Source: Oxytricha trifallax (lineage: Eukaryota > Ciliophora > Spirotrichea > Sporadotrichida > Oxytrichidae). From it: 64,000 bases of DNA. Below the pieces are notes generated by a model. It saw nothing but the letters and a program-made list of their open reading frames with translations. It did not search any database and had not been told where the DNA came from. Numbering within the stretch: the stretch's first letter is position 1; each line of letters starts with the position of its first letter. Positions 48,058-60,084 of this stretch are shown piece by piece. The position numbers and the translations under genes are program-made. The stretch covers positions 1-64,000 of the forward strand of contig ARYC01002116.1 of assembly GCA_000711775.1 (NCBI GenBank), written 5' to 3'.

Positions 48058-49049
48058 TAATTTTATTCAGATTGTTTCGATTATTATTTCAATATTTAAA
48101 TAAAACCATGAGACATAGCATATATTAGTATGAATATTTTGATACCTTTTAGTTGAACTAGCAAGCGTGTAAATATAAATAAAAACTATAGTAGATGTTG
48201 AATGACAGATTTGAAAACTTAGATCTAGACAAAATACATTCAATTAATTACAATCTATTATAATAACGATTATATTGTGTCTTAAAAATTAATTTAAAAA
48301 AATAGAATTAAGATATATTATATCAATTAAATTATTAATTATCTTGGGAATACTAAATTAAAAAATAATTTACATTTCAGGATTTTTTTATCAATTAAGC
48401 TAATTTTATAATCTAGAGAGTTTAATATTTTACAGCGTATTGTAATATTAGTTTTCTGTTATTAAGTTAAGTATAATTGACAAATTATTAATTTGCTCTA
48501 TTAGATAAACTATTCGTATGAGCTATTTTTATCTAAAAGTTTTTAGTATTAAAAACAAGATTTTTATTTTGAATTTATAAAAATACATACTATTAAATTG
48601 ATTATTTGTTAATTCCTCCTTGATTCATTTACTCAAAATCAATTTCAATAATTTCTATTAGATCACTCTAAAATTTAATTTTAAAATATAGATAGCTTAT
48701 TTATGTTATTTCTTCTCCTAGGGTGGTTCTAAGCTACAACGGTGAAAGGATAGGGATTACGTTCCCAGAAGCAGTTGACTTAGCAGCTATTATTATCTGA
48801 AACTTTTAGAGGAGCTGAGCCCTCACAAGCTCTGTCATCACATCCATGTATCTGTGAGGTAGACATCTTGGTAAGGGGGGTAGGTGATACGGATTAATTC
48901 AGTTTTTCAGGAGTTTTGGGACTTCAAGATTCTAATCTAGGAATCAGAGTTGCCACGTCATGACTTATTCTGAAATACGTCATTCATTAAATTGATGGTT
49001 TGATTAATTGATAGTGATATGTTAAAATTAATTAAGATTACTCATTAAA

Positions 49050-50425
49050 TAATAATGACTTATTTTATATTTATCAAAATCGTAAAGAAAAGTATAATCT
49101 ATAAGACGAAAAAATTCAATCCAAAATAGAAAAAATGCTTTAAGTTCAGATCAAGGAAAATATTAAAGAATGGGCAGCAGAAGAAGCATTTAAAATTCAT
49201 TTTTATACTTATTCATAAAATAATTAAACAAATTATTTTAATGCTTTTTATTTGATAAAATCTATAAATTTTAATGATAAGGCTTAAATATTTAAGTATG
49301 TTTTTATTATGGTACTATAAATCCTTTTTAAAAATCTGTTTGACAAAAGGTACGGTTGATAAAATCGAAAACATGATAAAAGCTTAAAATCATAGAAATT
49401 GAGATTTTCAATAAAGAACTAATAAACTATATATCATATAATATCTCATAAATTAATTTTACATTGAAATTATTTCAAACATTTATATTATAGTGAATTA
49501 ATTTTAAGAGAATTATAGTTGAAAGTAATTTGAATAATTATGAGTTTTCATTTCTTATAATTATGAAAAATAAGTGGAGTTTATTTTAAAATGAAAAATA
49601 TACAAGATATCATAAGCAAATATACAACAGTTATATCTAGGTACAGCTTTCTGATCTTCCAGTATCTTTCATATCTTGAGTCATTTGTTCAAATTATTGA
49701 AGTTTTCCTCAATCCTAAAAGATGTCATCTGAAGTCTCTATCTCCTATTTACCAGTATTAATGCAAATAAAAATGTAAAATATTTTTTAACTTGTAAATT
49801 TTATTGAGAGACCAGCCGCCTGATGTCTGCCTAAATTCACTTTAATTAATTTTTGATTTTAAATTCATTAATTTTACAATATATTTTCGAATGTTTGAGT
49901 TATTTTAAAGCATAATTCATTTTTAAGTAACAGATTAAAATCTAATTTTGATATTTTTTTTTTCTTCTAGTCAGTAAAAGCTTAAATGGATAATAGGAAA
50001 ATTTTGTCTGGAAGCAGCTATACAAGAAAAGTAAAAGAGCTCAAATTGAAAAGACAATTTATACTAAAGAATGCAAAATTTTATTCTATATTAAATATAA
50101 AATTTAAATTTAAATTAAAAAAGGTTTTGTCATCTAAATAAATTGTTATTTTTAACAAATTTTAAATAAGCGCATATTAGATTATTATTCTAAACATCAG
50201 TTTAAAATATTTTTTACTTTAACAAGATTAACATTGAATTTAATTTGTATAGTAAAGTATGAATTATTTGTTGTTTTTTTTAATCTAATATCTGCTTAAT
50301 GAATACGATATTTTCTCTCAAAAGCCTGAAGTCCTCTAGAAATATATTTCTACTATAGCTTTGCGCAAGAAATACTCTCAATAATCAGTGAGCTAAAACC
50401 TAAAAATTTTAGATATGTACTTTGA
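49050..50425. other. AT-rich stretch with one coding segment
   Basis: At about 49630-49760 (+) a frame is protein-like (ISRYSFLIFQYLSYLESFVQ then IIEVFLNPKRCHLKSLSP). It may be an exon of the gene represented at 50430. Otherwise AT-rich and featureless. Confidence 0.4.
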
Positions 50426-50429
50426 TATA

Positions 50430-50723
50430 AAATCAACTGATATTGATGCTGAGAATCACTTGAAATAGGTTTTATATGTTATTGAGGAATTAATTAGGCA
50501 AGAATTTATTATATACAGTTTTAATTAGAAAAATTGATAAAGTAATTCAAAAAATAATGTTATTTTAAATGAAATATAGAATTACGATGAATAGAGAGAA
50601 TAGTTTAAGCAATTTTTATAAAAAAATAGAGATTGGCTTTTTAAAGAGACCATAAATAAAGAAATAAAAATGAAAGCAGATGAAGAACTTGATACAAACC
50701 TCAGATCCATGCTTGGTTAATGA
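50430..50723 (+). pseudogene. Coding segment ending at TGA, unknown
   Basis: Two protein-like blocks: HLKQVLYVIEELIRQEF (about 50458) and, after a TGA-containing gap, QNYDEQREQFKQFLQKNRDW to EELDTNLRSMLGQ, ending at TGA 50721-50723. Charged helical composition. It could be the C-terminus of a host protein. Function unknown. Confidence 0.45.
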
Positions 50724-50869
50724 GTATGATAATAATTTATTAAAAGAATAATTCATTTGGAAATGCTGAGTTTTAACTATTGAACAGTTCAATTATTACA
50801 TTAAGATCATTATCTATTAACAAATTAACTAAAGGTATTTGTAACTATATATCTTGAATTAGAAACTTT

Positions 50870-51625
50870 AACAAGAAAAGTAGCCAAAGCAGTAATAACA
50901 ATAAAATTTAAACAAGAAGGCTCCAGCTAAAAAAGCTGCAGAGGAGTTAATTCCAGACCTCTCATAAATGGACATTAGAGTTGGTAAAATTGTTGAAATA
51001 TGTAAAATCCTAACTCTGAAAAGCTCTACAAATCTTTTTTTTAAAAAATAATTTACTTTATGTCAATAAAATATTTATTTATAGTTAATTTGCAAAATAC
51101 AACTAAATTATATTGATATCGGAAATGGTGAAATTAGATGCATCACTTCTGGACTTCAAAAATAAGTTGAGATGGAAGATATGCAAGATTCTCTATGAGT
51201 TGTCTTGTGCAACCTAAAACCAAAGAAGCTAGCTGATTACATGTCACACTGTATGGTTCTTTGTGCTGAAACACCAGACAGAGATGTCGCTGAACTTCTA
51301 CAGCCACCTGAAGGTTCTCAACCCGGAGACTTATAATATAATGGAGTTAGTTTTGCTTTGAATATGTTAACCCTGATTAAGCTATTATTAGCATTAGATA
51401 TTAAGAATAATAATCACCTTCGCTGAGTACGAGAGACGCCCACCTGATGCTTTGAATCCCAAGAAAAACCCATTGGACAATTTTGCTCCAAAATTAAACA
51501 TTTATAAAAAATAATCGATAATTGATAATTTAAAATGAAATTAAGAATTACAAAATGAAAACCTTTAGATGTTAACGCTGTTGGAGACTGTGCACTCACA
51601 AAAAATGTAAGTTACAAAAAAGATA
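50870..51625 (+). pseudogene. EMAPII/Arc1-type tRNA-binding domain, decayed
   Basis: A Lys/Gln/Ala-rich lead-in (KKAPAKKAAEELIPDL) is followed by the OB-fold tRNA-binding signature: MDIRVGKIVEI; then, in a shifted frame, NPNSEKLYK (the HPxADxLY motif); then after about 75 bp YIDIGNGEIRCITSGLQKQV and CNLKPKKLADYMSHCMVLCA, and LLQPPEGSQPGD. Further along LNPKKNPLDNFAPKL and, after an AT-rich gap, DVNAVGDCALTKN match the C-terminal part of EMAPII domains. The one-base loss near 51005, TGA at 51196-51198 and AT-rich gaps show decay or unremoved eliminated sequences. This domain aids tRNA binding in AIMP1/Arc1/TyrRS-type proteins. It would be the natural C-terminus of the GST-C-like gene at 23539-28830. 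Confidence 0.75.
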
Positions 51626-51689
51626 TCTAAAAATTTTATTTTTACAGAGGTCCAACCTGGTAAGACTTTAGGTAGCGGAAGACAGTAAC

Positions 51690-51960
51690 TTCACAGAGCA
51701 GCTCAAAGACAGGGGAAGGAATGACTTATACATTCAGATGGTAATGTCTATGAAGGTGAGTGGAAAGATGAAATTATTTTTTTAAGATTTCCATTTTTGA
51801 TTATCACATTAAGTATTAGTGTTTATCTTAATTATATTCTTACAATCATATATTTTTCACATTATTTATCATAATTGATGCTAATGGTATAGCTAAATAC
51901 GATGATATCCCGTTCAATGTTTTGGGCAAAGGTGTATGCACAGCAAAGTCAATTAAAAAT
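51690..51960 (+). pseudogene. MORN-repeat remnant
   Basis: HSDGNVYEGEWKD at about 51731-51770 is a classical MORN motif (G-x-x-Y-x-G-x-W). A second patch at about 51878-51955 (DANGIAKYDDIPFNVLGKGV) continues in MORN style after an AT-rich gap. An in-frame TGA precedes the motif (GGAATGACT). It may be a separate gene piece from the EMAPII region just upstream. MORN repeats commonly bind membranes or scaffold cytoskeleton. Confidence 0.55.
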
Positions 51961-51969
51961 GGAGGCATT

Positions 51970-52435
51970 CATTGAGGTTCTTGGAAAATTTTAATTGATT
52001 TATGGAATGATTAAAAAATTCTTATATTAATATTTCAACTATTTTTCCATCATGTCATAAAATTAAAAATTTGATTTGAAAATCAAAGATGGATTTAAAT
52101 TAATAAAAGCATTAAAAAGAATTAATTGCAATATAATGAATTATAACAAGTTTTAATTTTAGTATAAATTTAAATATATTTATGACATTCAAAATTTTAA
52201 TCTTTAAGAAAATAAAAGATTTGAGTTAAAGTATTATGTAGTACTGTTTATATAATTCAAATATCAATAGTAGCTTAATGGATAAAAGTCACAAATAACT
52301 TCATGACTAAAAACATTTGTAAGGATTATGATTATATCACTATAAATTAAAAAAATATAAGGGCAAATATTTAAAATTGTTTTTTTTTTAAAAAAATAAA
52401 TAGTTCCAATAATATTAAAGTGAAATCTATCTTAG
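51970..52435. other. AT-rich stretch, nothing recognised
   Basis: No gene or repeat recognised. Confidence 0.4.
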
Positions 52436-52439
52436 CTTC

Positions 52440-53230
52440 CATTTATTTTAAGATGTTCAAATATTACAAGACTCTTTACCTTGCTTTACTCACTATCTTT
52501 GCCTAACACCAGCTCTTTGATAAAATCTACTGTATCCATCTTCAAGTCATGCATTAAATGGTAGAGCAGAAGTTTCTAATATTCATCTTTCAATAGCCCC
52601 CAATATAGCTTAACCATATTAAACTGAGGGCTGTAAGGAACAATTAAATATACAATTGTTATGTTTAGTCTTTCATGCTCCTTCCTTCTTTGAGTCTTTA
52701 ATTTTTGAACTATCAATATATCAACAGCAAAATATAATTTCTTAATCAGCAAACTAAAAGTTACTGCATGAAGTGTATGAATATACTCAGTCTTTGGATA
52801 ACATATGATTTAACCCATTATTTTCATTTTTAGCAACAAAAATAGTAAGAGTCTGCATCCATCTCAAATTTTTAGTAATAAACTTATATGTTGCATTGCT
52901 TCTTTTGTCCAAGATCTCGATTTAAAGATATTGAACCTTAAATATAGCCTCATCTGCAATAACAAACTTAATATTCTTCTATTAATCCCTCTGCCTTTAA
53001 TCATAAATATAAATTTGGCTTTTCAAATATTCCATTATTTTATATTGCTAGATATTGAATAAGCGAGATATGAGGCTCTAGAGTTTGGAAATGAAACATT
53101 ACAGTTCACTGTGTAAGAGAAAAAATTATCTAATACTTAAGAATCTTATCATAGATTAGATAATTTTTAAGCTCACATGACCTTATAGGTTCCTTCAGCT
53201 TAAAATTAAGTTGTTGCTTCTTATAAAAAA
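52440..53230 (-). pseudogene. TBE transposase relic
   Basis: Clearly related at DNA level to the transposase gene of TBE B over most of its length (for example GATAAAATCTACTGTATCCA; GTAGAGCAGAAGTTTCTA; GCCCCCAATATAGCTTAACC and the GAGGGCTGTAAGGAAC run matching the SPQFNGIE region), but with many indels and no open frame. No C4A4 ends nearby. An old, truncated insertion of the B/C subfamily. Confidence 0.8.
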
Positions 53231-53293
53231 TTCAAACAAAGATCTAATACATAAAAACATATTATATTACGATAAAAGGACTTTGGGCTTTGA

Positions 53294-53348
53294 ATGAGGG
53301 CATATTTCAAGCAAAGGAAAAAATATGATCATCAATTCTAAGAGAATA
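53294..53348 (+). repeat. Short paralogue of the 22728-22800 segment
   Basis: GAATGAGGGCATATTTCAAG...ATGATCATCAATTC...AGAGAATAAGTTT aligns with GAGTGAGGGCATGTTTTTGG...GTCATCATCAATGC...AGAGAGTATGGTTT. Reading frame lost here (TGA). The two copies are 30 kb apart. Confidence 0.45.
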
Positions 53349-53349
53349 A

Positions 53350-54880
53350 GTTTAAACAATATTAAAATTAAAATAAAACTGAAATTACTAATCATTTAAA
53401 TATTAATAATAAATATTCAAATTTATTGTTCAAGATATTAATAAATAATTGGTTTAGACAAGTATTGTTGATATATTTTTTATCTTTATATTACAATCAT
53501 TAAATTAAGATCCAATTTATATTGAATTGGTAGTTAAATTTTATTTGAATTTAAATGAATCCAAAATTTTTGTTCTTTAAATAAATTGATAAGAAACTGA
53601 TCTTTAAAATTGAAAAATCTATTTATTACTAATGATAAAATAATTTATTTGAAGTGAATTTTTTTTCACTTATCATTCTACAGATTAAATTTCAATGTTA
53701 TATAAGATGAGTTGATTTTGAATTTCATTTCGAATAATCAGATTTGCCAAATTTATAAAAAAAATTAACTTAAATTCATTATATTATTTTATTTCATAAA
53801 ACTTACCAAGATTATTTTTATTTATCTATAATAGTTTCAATTTTATACGTTTTCAAGAGATTTGCAAATATCGATTAATAAATAATCAAAAATTAAAACA
53901 AACCTATTTTTTAATTTATTTTTTCATAAAAATTCCCAATTTTATATTTTTGTTACTATTTTCCGTAAAATCATTTTAAACATATCTAACTACAAATTTA
54001 AATCTAAATAATTTACTTAACCATCACCCAACATAGAAAGATATTAGATTATGGGAAATAAAATTTAAATCTAAAAAATTAGTTTCTTAAAGGAAAACTT
54101 TGTCATGTTATTTCAAAGGAATGAAGTTAAGAGATTAAATTCATATATAGATGTCATAATTTATTAAGTCTAAATTAATTGATTATTAAAACCAAGTCTA
54201 GCTAAAAAGAAATTCAATGTATTATGCAATTAAAATATGAGACTTTCGAATTCCACTATTTCGAAAAAAGATTTCAGTAAATTTATAAAATGTCTGCTTA
54301 ATGTTTTTAAATTGAAACAAAAGCAATTTACTTGTGGGATTAAATTATTCTTAATTTTTAAATGTTGCTTGCAAGCTTCCTAATCAGGAAGAGTTGTAAT
54401 AAGTTATAACTCATTATTTTATCTATTTATGAACATCCCTAATTTTATGTGCTCAAGCAGTTAGATAAAAATAAATTTAGAAATTTTGAAAATAAAAAAA
54501 AATAATTAGTAAAAATCTAAAATGAATTGAAAGGAGCGATTGAAAAGTGATGCTCAATTAATAAAAATATAAGTTATAATTACACATCTAATATCGAAAT
54601 CTTTTACAGGAATTCTTCCTGGATATTGCGATTTTTAAAGAAGACTGATTATCAATAGAGAGCTCAGAGAAGATGAATTCTTAAATGTCAATCGATACAA
54701 ATACAACAGTGGATGTAGAATTGGAAATGAAATAGATATTTTAATGTTATATATCATTTGTTTTATTTTCTTTTTAATTGAAGTTATCATCTAATTTAAA
54801 TTTCATATTTTCTAAGAAATTCATTATGAATAGTACAAAATCTTTCTGTTTGCTTTTAATAATTTAACTTATTATTAAAT
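53350..54880. other. AT-rich stretch, nothing recognised
   Basis: No convincing coding composition or repeat termini. Confidence 0.4.
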
Positions 54881-54903
54881 TAGAATCCAACTTAATATAC
54901 GAG

Positions 54904-55515
54904 ATGACGAACTTTAACACTCAACCAAAGTCTATCCGTAGAGTTGCGTGGTAGTGGATTACCTTACTTGCAAACAAGCTCCGTTTCAAGAGGCAACCCA
55001 CTAGTGGTCTCGCTGGCCTGCTAGTTCAATAATACATGAACGCTCAAATGGAAGCCCTTCGTGATTCCATCCAGTTCTTCTTTCCCATAGTTGGAAAAAA
55101 CTTGGTTAAGTACTAATCCCAAGTCAAAAGATGGAAATCACAAAAACACAAGCCTGACCCTGTCACCCTAGGAGAAGAGGACCCAGAAGAAGAAAACGAC
55201 ACCTAACCCCGTCGACACCAAACGATACACATTCCTTATCGTTCTTAACCCGGAGTCGAAGTTAACATGGACTACAGACCCCACTCTCCTATTAACTAGG
55301 TTCCCATTAATCTTGACCTAGCTTAAGTTATGACGTCAAATTAAGGTCCAGCTCGGTATATTTTAAACTCTGATCAGAATCTGACCATGAATCAGCACTC
55401 CAACCACTACCAGGTTAATACTGACATAGACATAATGGATGACTACTTAGCACATGAGGACCCAGATCCTTCAGTTGTAGCTTACGACTGTCGTGTTAAG
55501 ATGAAACCTTAATGA
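54904..55515 (+). CDS. 203-aa protein in a LINE-like 3' end
   Basis: ATG 54904 to TGA 55513-55515, open when TAA/TAG are Gln, with GC-balanced codons unlike the flanks. Starts MTNFNTQPKSIRRVAWQWIT; Gln/Arg/Lys-rich with an acidic centre (LGEEDPEEENDTQ) and an acidic C-terminus (DIDIMDDYLAHEDPDPSV). No domain recognised; no reverse transcriptase seen. Followed by two hairpins and a (TTA)n tail, so it may be the last ORF of a non-LTR retrotransposon or a gene piece carried by one. Alternatively a host macronuclear-destined segment. Confidence 0.55.
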
Positions 55516-55680
55516 AAACTAATCAGCACTTGCGCCCTGCTAGGGACATCGCTGTACCAGGTAGAAGTTGGCTCAGCCACACCTTCAAAAGGACTTGTCC
55601 TTTTTTTAATGATTATGCTCAGGGGGGCTTGACCCCTCGATGCGAGTTAATTATTATTATTATTATTATTATTATAATTT
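55516..55680 (+). repeat. 3' hairpins and (TTA)n tail
   Basis: AAAGGACTTGTCCTTT followed by T (55589-55607) and GGGGGGCTTGACCCCTC (55622-55639) can form stem-loops; a run of TTA/ATT units (about 55648-55676) follows and the sequence turns AT-rich. Structured 3' ends with a simple-repeat tail are typical of LINEs. Confidence 0.5.
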
Positions 55681-55689
55681 AACTTAGAC

Positions 55690-56820
55690 TTATCTATAAA
55701 TCAGAAAATTTAAATTAATCACTCTATTATCTTGAAACTCATTACATTTTTTGTATAATATATAAACCACAGATATAAGCTAAAAAGATTAGTTACAAAA
55801 TTACAGAGTTCATTAAGACTAAACAACAAATCGAAAGAATGAAAATATTGAGAATTAATAAAAGATGATAGCTATTACAATTGCAGAGAAAAGAAACTTT
55901 ACAATTTATATAAATAATTCTGATATAATTAAATAAATTTGCTTATTGATTAAAATTAAATATAAAATTATAATATCATTAAAAAATGAAGGTTATTTTA
56001 TTTAATATTTGGCAAGATGAAAGTGTATGTTTGTATATTTTAAATTAAGGAAGATTTATAGTTTTATTAATTAAATTCTTTGAATTTTAATTTAAAATTT
56101 TTTTCCAGGATATTATATAATCAATACTATTATCGCATTGATTTATTTAATGAATCTTATTCAATAAATCATACCATAAAATTAACCATAATTTTTTCTC
56201 AATAGTCCTACTAAATTTTTATTCCAAATCGAAAAATCTAAGATCCTAATATTTGGTGAATTATATCTGCTACTAATTAAAATTATGTGGAATTTATTTA
56301 ATTTATTTTCCAATCAAATCTATTTTAGTAAATAAATAGTACTGAAAATTACTGAATCAGGTTGTTAAATACGATTGTCAAATGTTATTAACGACTGATA
56401 TCGGTAGATAAATTTTTATACAAATTTTTCATTTTTTTTTCAATGAAGTTTAGTAATTAATTTAAAAAAATTATGTGGTTGTCTAACCTAGATTTGAAAA
56501 ATCAGTGAAGGTTGGGAACCAATATTTCTTGGAATTCTTTAGCCTTACAGTCAGTCCGTAATCCATAATTATATAGTTGGTTTGATTTAGTATTAAATAG
56601 TGACATCATAAAAGTAATTTAAGATTACTAAGTAACTTTAAACCTTGAAAATAACAATTAAAAACTTTATTTGTAAGGTATTTACTTTAAATTTTCATTA
56701 CAACATTGAGAAAAAAAATCATGATAAAATTATTACGAAAGAAAATATCACCCAAAATCTAAAAAACTTATAGTTTATAGCTATTTATATTCATCCTTGA
56801 CATTACTTGATGACAAGCCC
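55690..56820. other. AT-rich stretch with one terminal-motif copy
   Basis: At about 56580-56635 the reverse complement of the 47095 element terminus occurs (GATTACTAAG.../GGTTTGATTTAGTATTAAAT AGTG). Otherwise nothing recognised. Confidence 0.4.
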
Positions 56821-56828
56821 CAACAATG

Positions 56829-57652
56829 TTGCTCAAGTATAATTGAATTGAGAAAATTAATTAGGAATACAATCAATTTAGGAAAATGAATTTAATTTAA
56901 ATTAATTAATTATTAAAATCATGGCAGTTATTGATTCCAAACCCACTCAAAATTCAAATCTAAATAGATTCTATGGTAGATCCCACAATTTTAGGTGGAC
57001 TTTACTTTTAGCATAATTACTGAATCATCTCAGGAAGCGAGATATTTTGATTTTGAGCTAACTCCTAAAAACAGTAAAAGAGGTTTTTCTCGCTTGGATG
57101 ATGAGATAAAATCATTATAGCAATATCAACCACCGTCTCAATTTTAATGCGCTATCCAATGAGTATAATGAAGCCAGTATTTGGAGACATTTTCCAAAAA
57201 TATAGCTGATGGTAATTAATAGTTAATTAATTTTAAATTAAATTAATTTCCCCAACTCGAATGTATTCCTACAATAATAAAATATAATTACAAATTAGTG
57301 GCTGTTAACTTTCTTTAAATCTAGACAATATTGTACTTGTTTGATGGAGAATTCAAAATTAGCTGAACTTTACTATTGACGGTACTAACTTATCACATCG
57401 TAGGAGCGAGATAACTCGACTTTAATTTATGGCGATAAGTTTAGTAAATTTGATGCATAAATTAAAGTCGAGTTGTCTCGCTCCTACTATGTGATAAGGT
57501 AGTACCGTTAATAATAAAGTCCAGCTAATTTTTAATTATCTATCGAACAAGTAAAATATTGTCTAGGTTTAAAGAATGATAACTGCAACTAATTTGTAAT
57601 TATATTTTATTTTTCTAAAATTAATTTCCCCAATTCAATTATACTTTAGCAA
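56829..57652. mobile_element. TA-type MITE 7 with a nested MITE
   Basis: Outer ends TTGCTCAAGTATAATTGAAT and reverse complement of TTGCTAAAGTATAATTGAAT, with TA at the right end. The right three-quarters is a typical palindromic MITE (57290-57652; TTAGCTGAACTTTACTATTG; TCGTAGGAGCGAGATAACTC and reverse). The left part is occupied by the nested element at 56860-57274. Confidence 0.8.
56860..57274. mobile_element. MITE 8, nested in MITE 7 (MITE 3 subfamily)
   Basis: Left end TTAGGAATACAATCAATTTA (eroded by two bases) and right end ATGTATTCCTACAA followed by TA. Internal sequence matches MITE 3 in reverse orientation (CCAAACCCACTCAAAATTC; GGAGACATTTTCCAAAAA). Inserted just inside the left end of MITE 7. 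Confidence 0.75.
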
Positions 57653-58224
57653 TATTACTCAAGTAAATACTTCAATATTTTCTAAAAAGAATAAACAGTA
57701 ATTGTATAATTTTGAGTAATTCTTATTCTCAATTCCAATTTGAATTTAATTTAAAGCCAGTTTTTTTTATATTTATGAAGTACTAAAAATTTTTTAACAT
57801 TCTATTAGAGGACATAATTGTATTATGATACAGATATAGATAACGTTGGTTTTACTTTATCTTTTAAATTTGATCAAATTTCTAATTTATTGTGAAAATA
57901 ATCTTAACAAAATTAATAAATAACAAACTTCATCTCGCTCGATATATGGGCATGTAGTCCATTCGAAATCATTTTATCATATTCTTACTGAATTTTTAAG
58001 GAATTTTAGATATGTTTACATAACATATATATACTCAAGAAAGAGGAGGAAAATGCTTAAATTTCATATCACAACAAATCTATGAGAAAGTAGAAATAAA
58101 AAATTAGTGATACTTGCTTATTACACTCTATGTTCTCTAGTTTCTTATAAGACACCGAAATTTAATTTAAAATATTGAAGATATAAATCTTTGATATTAA
58201 ATTTAAATTTAATCAGTATATGTT

Positions 58225-58615
58225 ATAGTTAAAATATAATGAATTGAAGAAATTAAGTTAATATAAATTAAAGCATTTATAAAATTAATGCAAGTTAAAG
58301 TTGCCCTAATTAAGGCTTACTCGTTAGAGAATTCAAAATTAGCTAGACTTTGCTATATCATAACTTTTTCTCATTTAGTAGGAGCTAGATAAATCTAGTT
58401 TAATTTGAGAAAATTGTCTTGCTTAATTTTATGCCAAAATTAAGATCAATCTCTTACTGCTATTTTGCGGTGAAATTGTATCGCATATGGTAAAGTCCAG
58501 CTAATTTAAAACTTTTTATTTAACGAACACAATTCAGACAACTCTTACTGTCAAAAATTCCTAATCATTTTCATTTATTTTCACAAATTAATTTATTATA
58601 CTTGAAAAGTACTAG
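58225..58615. mobile_element. Degenerate MITE 9
   Basis: Weak ends (GTTAAAATATAATGAATTGA; TTATTATACTTGAAAAGTAC) around recognisable MITE internals (GCAAGTTAAAGTTGCCCTAA; AATTAGCTAGACTTTGCTAT; GTAAAGTCCAGCTAATTT). Old copy. Confidence 0.6.
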
Positions 58616-58619
58616 TAAA

Positions 58620-59880
58620 TAGAAAATATATTTAATATATTTAACAATTATGAATGCTAGCCACTTATTCATTTAAACAGTAGCCACTAATGCAATCACC
58701 TTTCTCAAGACTTCAAAATTAGAATAAAATTAATCAACTTCAAAAACTATGAAAATAATTTAAAAATTTTAAAAATTCTCAGTGCTTAAAATAGTATGTA
58801 ACATAGAATGTTTCATTCACTCAATAAGCTTGAAAATGTTTCATTTAATACTAGATTTTCCCTATATTCTCAGTATATTTGCAAGAATAACTATGATGAA
58901 AAGTTTAAGCATTTAAAATACTTTCAGAACTATTAAAAATTCATTTATTTTATCAAAGTTATTATGTTTAATTATATTTATAATTTATAAGCTATGTAAT
59001 ACTGAAATTCAAGGGCGACTTAAAACTTTTTAATGAACATAAGTTGGAAAAGAATTTTAAATAATTGAACGGTGAAGCTGCTGGCATATAAGTGGACAAT
59101 TAGTAGGTAATTAAGACTCAGATTAATTTTATCATATCACTATTTAATACTTAATCAAACAAGTGTTCTTTTCGAGAAGTCCCAACCTGCAAAATTACTT
59201 AAAAAATTAAGTTCCTTAACACATGCTGTTTTACTTAAATACAGATGTCGATTTGGCTTCAGCTGAGTTCTGCTAATTATATATTAATCACTAAAACCTG
59301 ATTTTTTCGGCATAAATTTCCGACCTTCGCTGTCAATACCACAGCAAATACTGACTTGGAAGAAAGTTTATCTTGTTGCCGCTTCCACTGGTCCCTTTCT
59401 TTATTTTTGAAGGCTAAAAGCCATCATCTTTTCACACCAATTATATTGCAACTAATATAAGATTTTACTTTAAATTAAAAATGCACCTATATGGTACATT
59501 GATGACTCTAGAGTTACCACCAAATCCTAAAAGGTCTCATATTAATTTGATTTTTAGGAGACAAGCTTTACTTCGCGATCTTAGTACTGATTTTACCCCT
59601 ACTCTCTATATAATTGGATGAAAATGAAAAAATATAAAATTTATAAGAGGAATTTTAAGAATTTATATAAAATGACTAAATACAACCGGAATAAAATTTA
59701 ACATAACATCGTGGTACTGTTCCTCTTATAGACATAGTCAAAGAACCATTCATTAATATTATACTTATTTTAATATAAAGATATTCTAAAAATAATATGA
59801 TTACATTATCACTCTTATTGCAATTAAAATTTTAAATTAATTGAGTGAATAATTTCCTATGGAGCTTTTATAACATTTCA

Positions 59881-59911
<31 letters not shown>

Positions 59912-59960
59912 ATATATATATATATATAAAAATTAATAAATATCTATGTTTATATTAAAA
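58620..59960. other. AT-rich stretch with a repeat-end copy and a simple repeat
   Basis: 59104-59165 carries the terminal motif of the 47095 element (ATCACTATTTAATACTTAAT). About 59300-59420 is a less AT-rich patch with weak coding character on the minus strand (GIDSEGRKFMPKKSGF). 59881-59931 is an (AT)n run. Confidence 0.4.
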
Positions 59961-59965
59961 ATTTG

Positions 59966-60080
59966 AGTACAAATTAGAAAATTTAGATACTTATAAGGAA
60001 ATATTTGAGAGAGGAGATAAAGAAGAAATTAGAAAACTTAAAGCCATGCCAAAGGAACAATTAAATCACAATATTATTTA
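59966..60080 (+). CDS. Small exon, paralogue of the one at 31064
   Basis: Reads FEYKLENLDTYKEIFERGDK then EEIRKLKAMPKEQLN; strongly similar to 31064-31176, including a position-matched stretch of upstream A/T-rich sequence ending in AAATTTGAGTAC. It lies at the end of AT-rich sequence with no obvious start. Family unknown. Confidence 0.55.
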
Positions 60081-60084
60081 ATAT

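Larger units (their letters stand above)
47095..49048. mobile_element. 1.95-kb inverted-repeat element with coding ends
   Basis: Left TTAATGAGTAATCTTAAATT at 47095 and right reverse-complement counterpart ending 49048. The repeats extend inward (CACTATTTAATACTAAATTAAG; TTTCAGAATAAG; ACGTGGCAA) for about 130 bp with several mismatches. Further copies of the terminal motif are at about 56580-56635 (-) and 59104-59165 (+). MITE 6 is nested inside. No clear target duplication. Superfamily not recognised. Confidence 0.6.
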
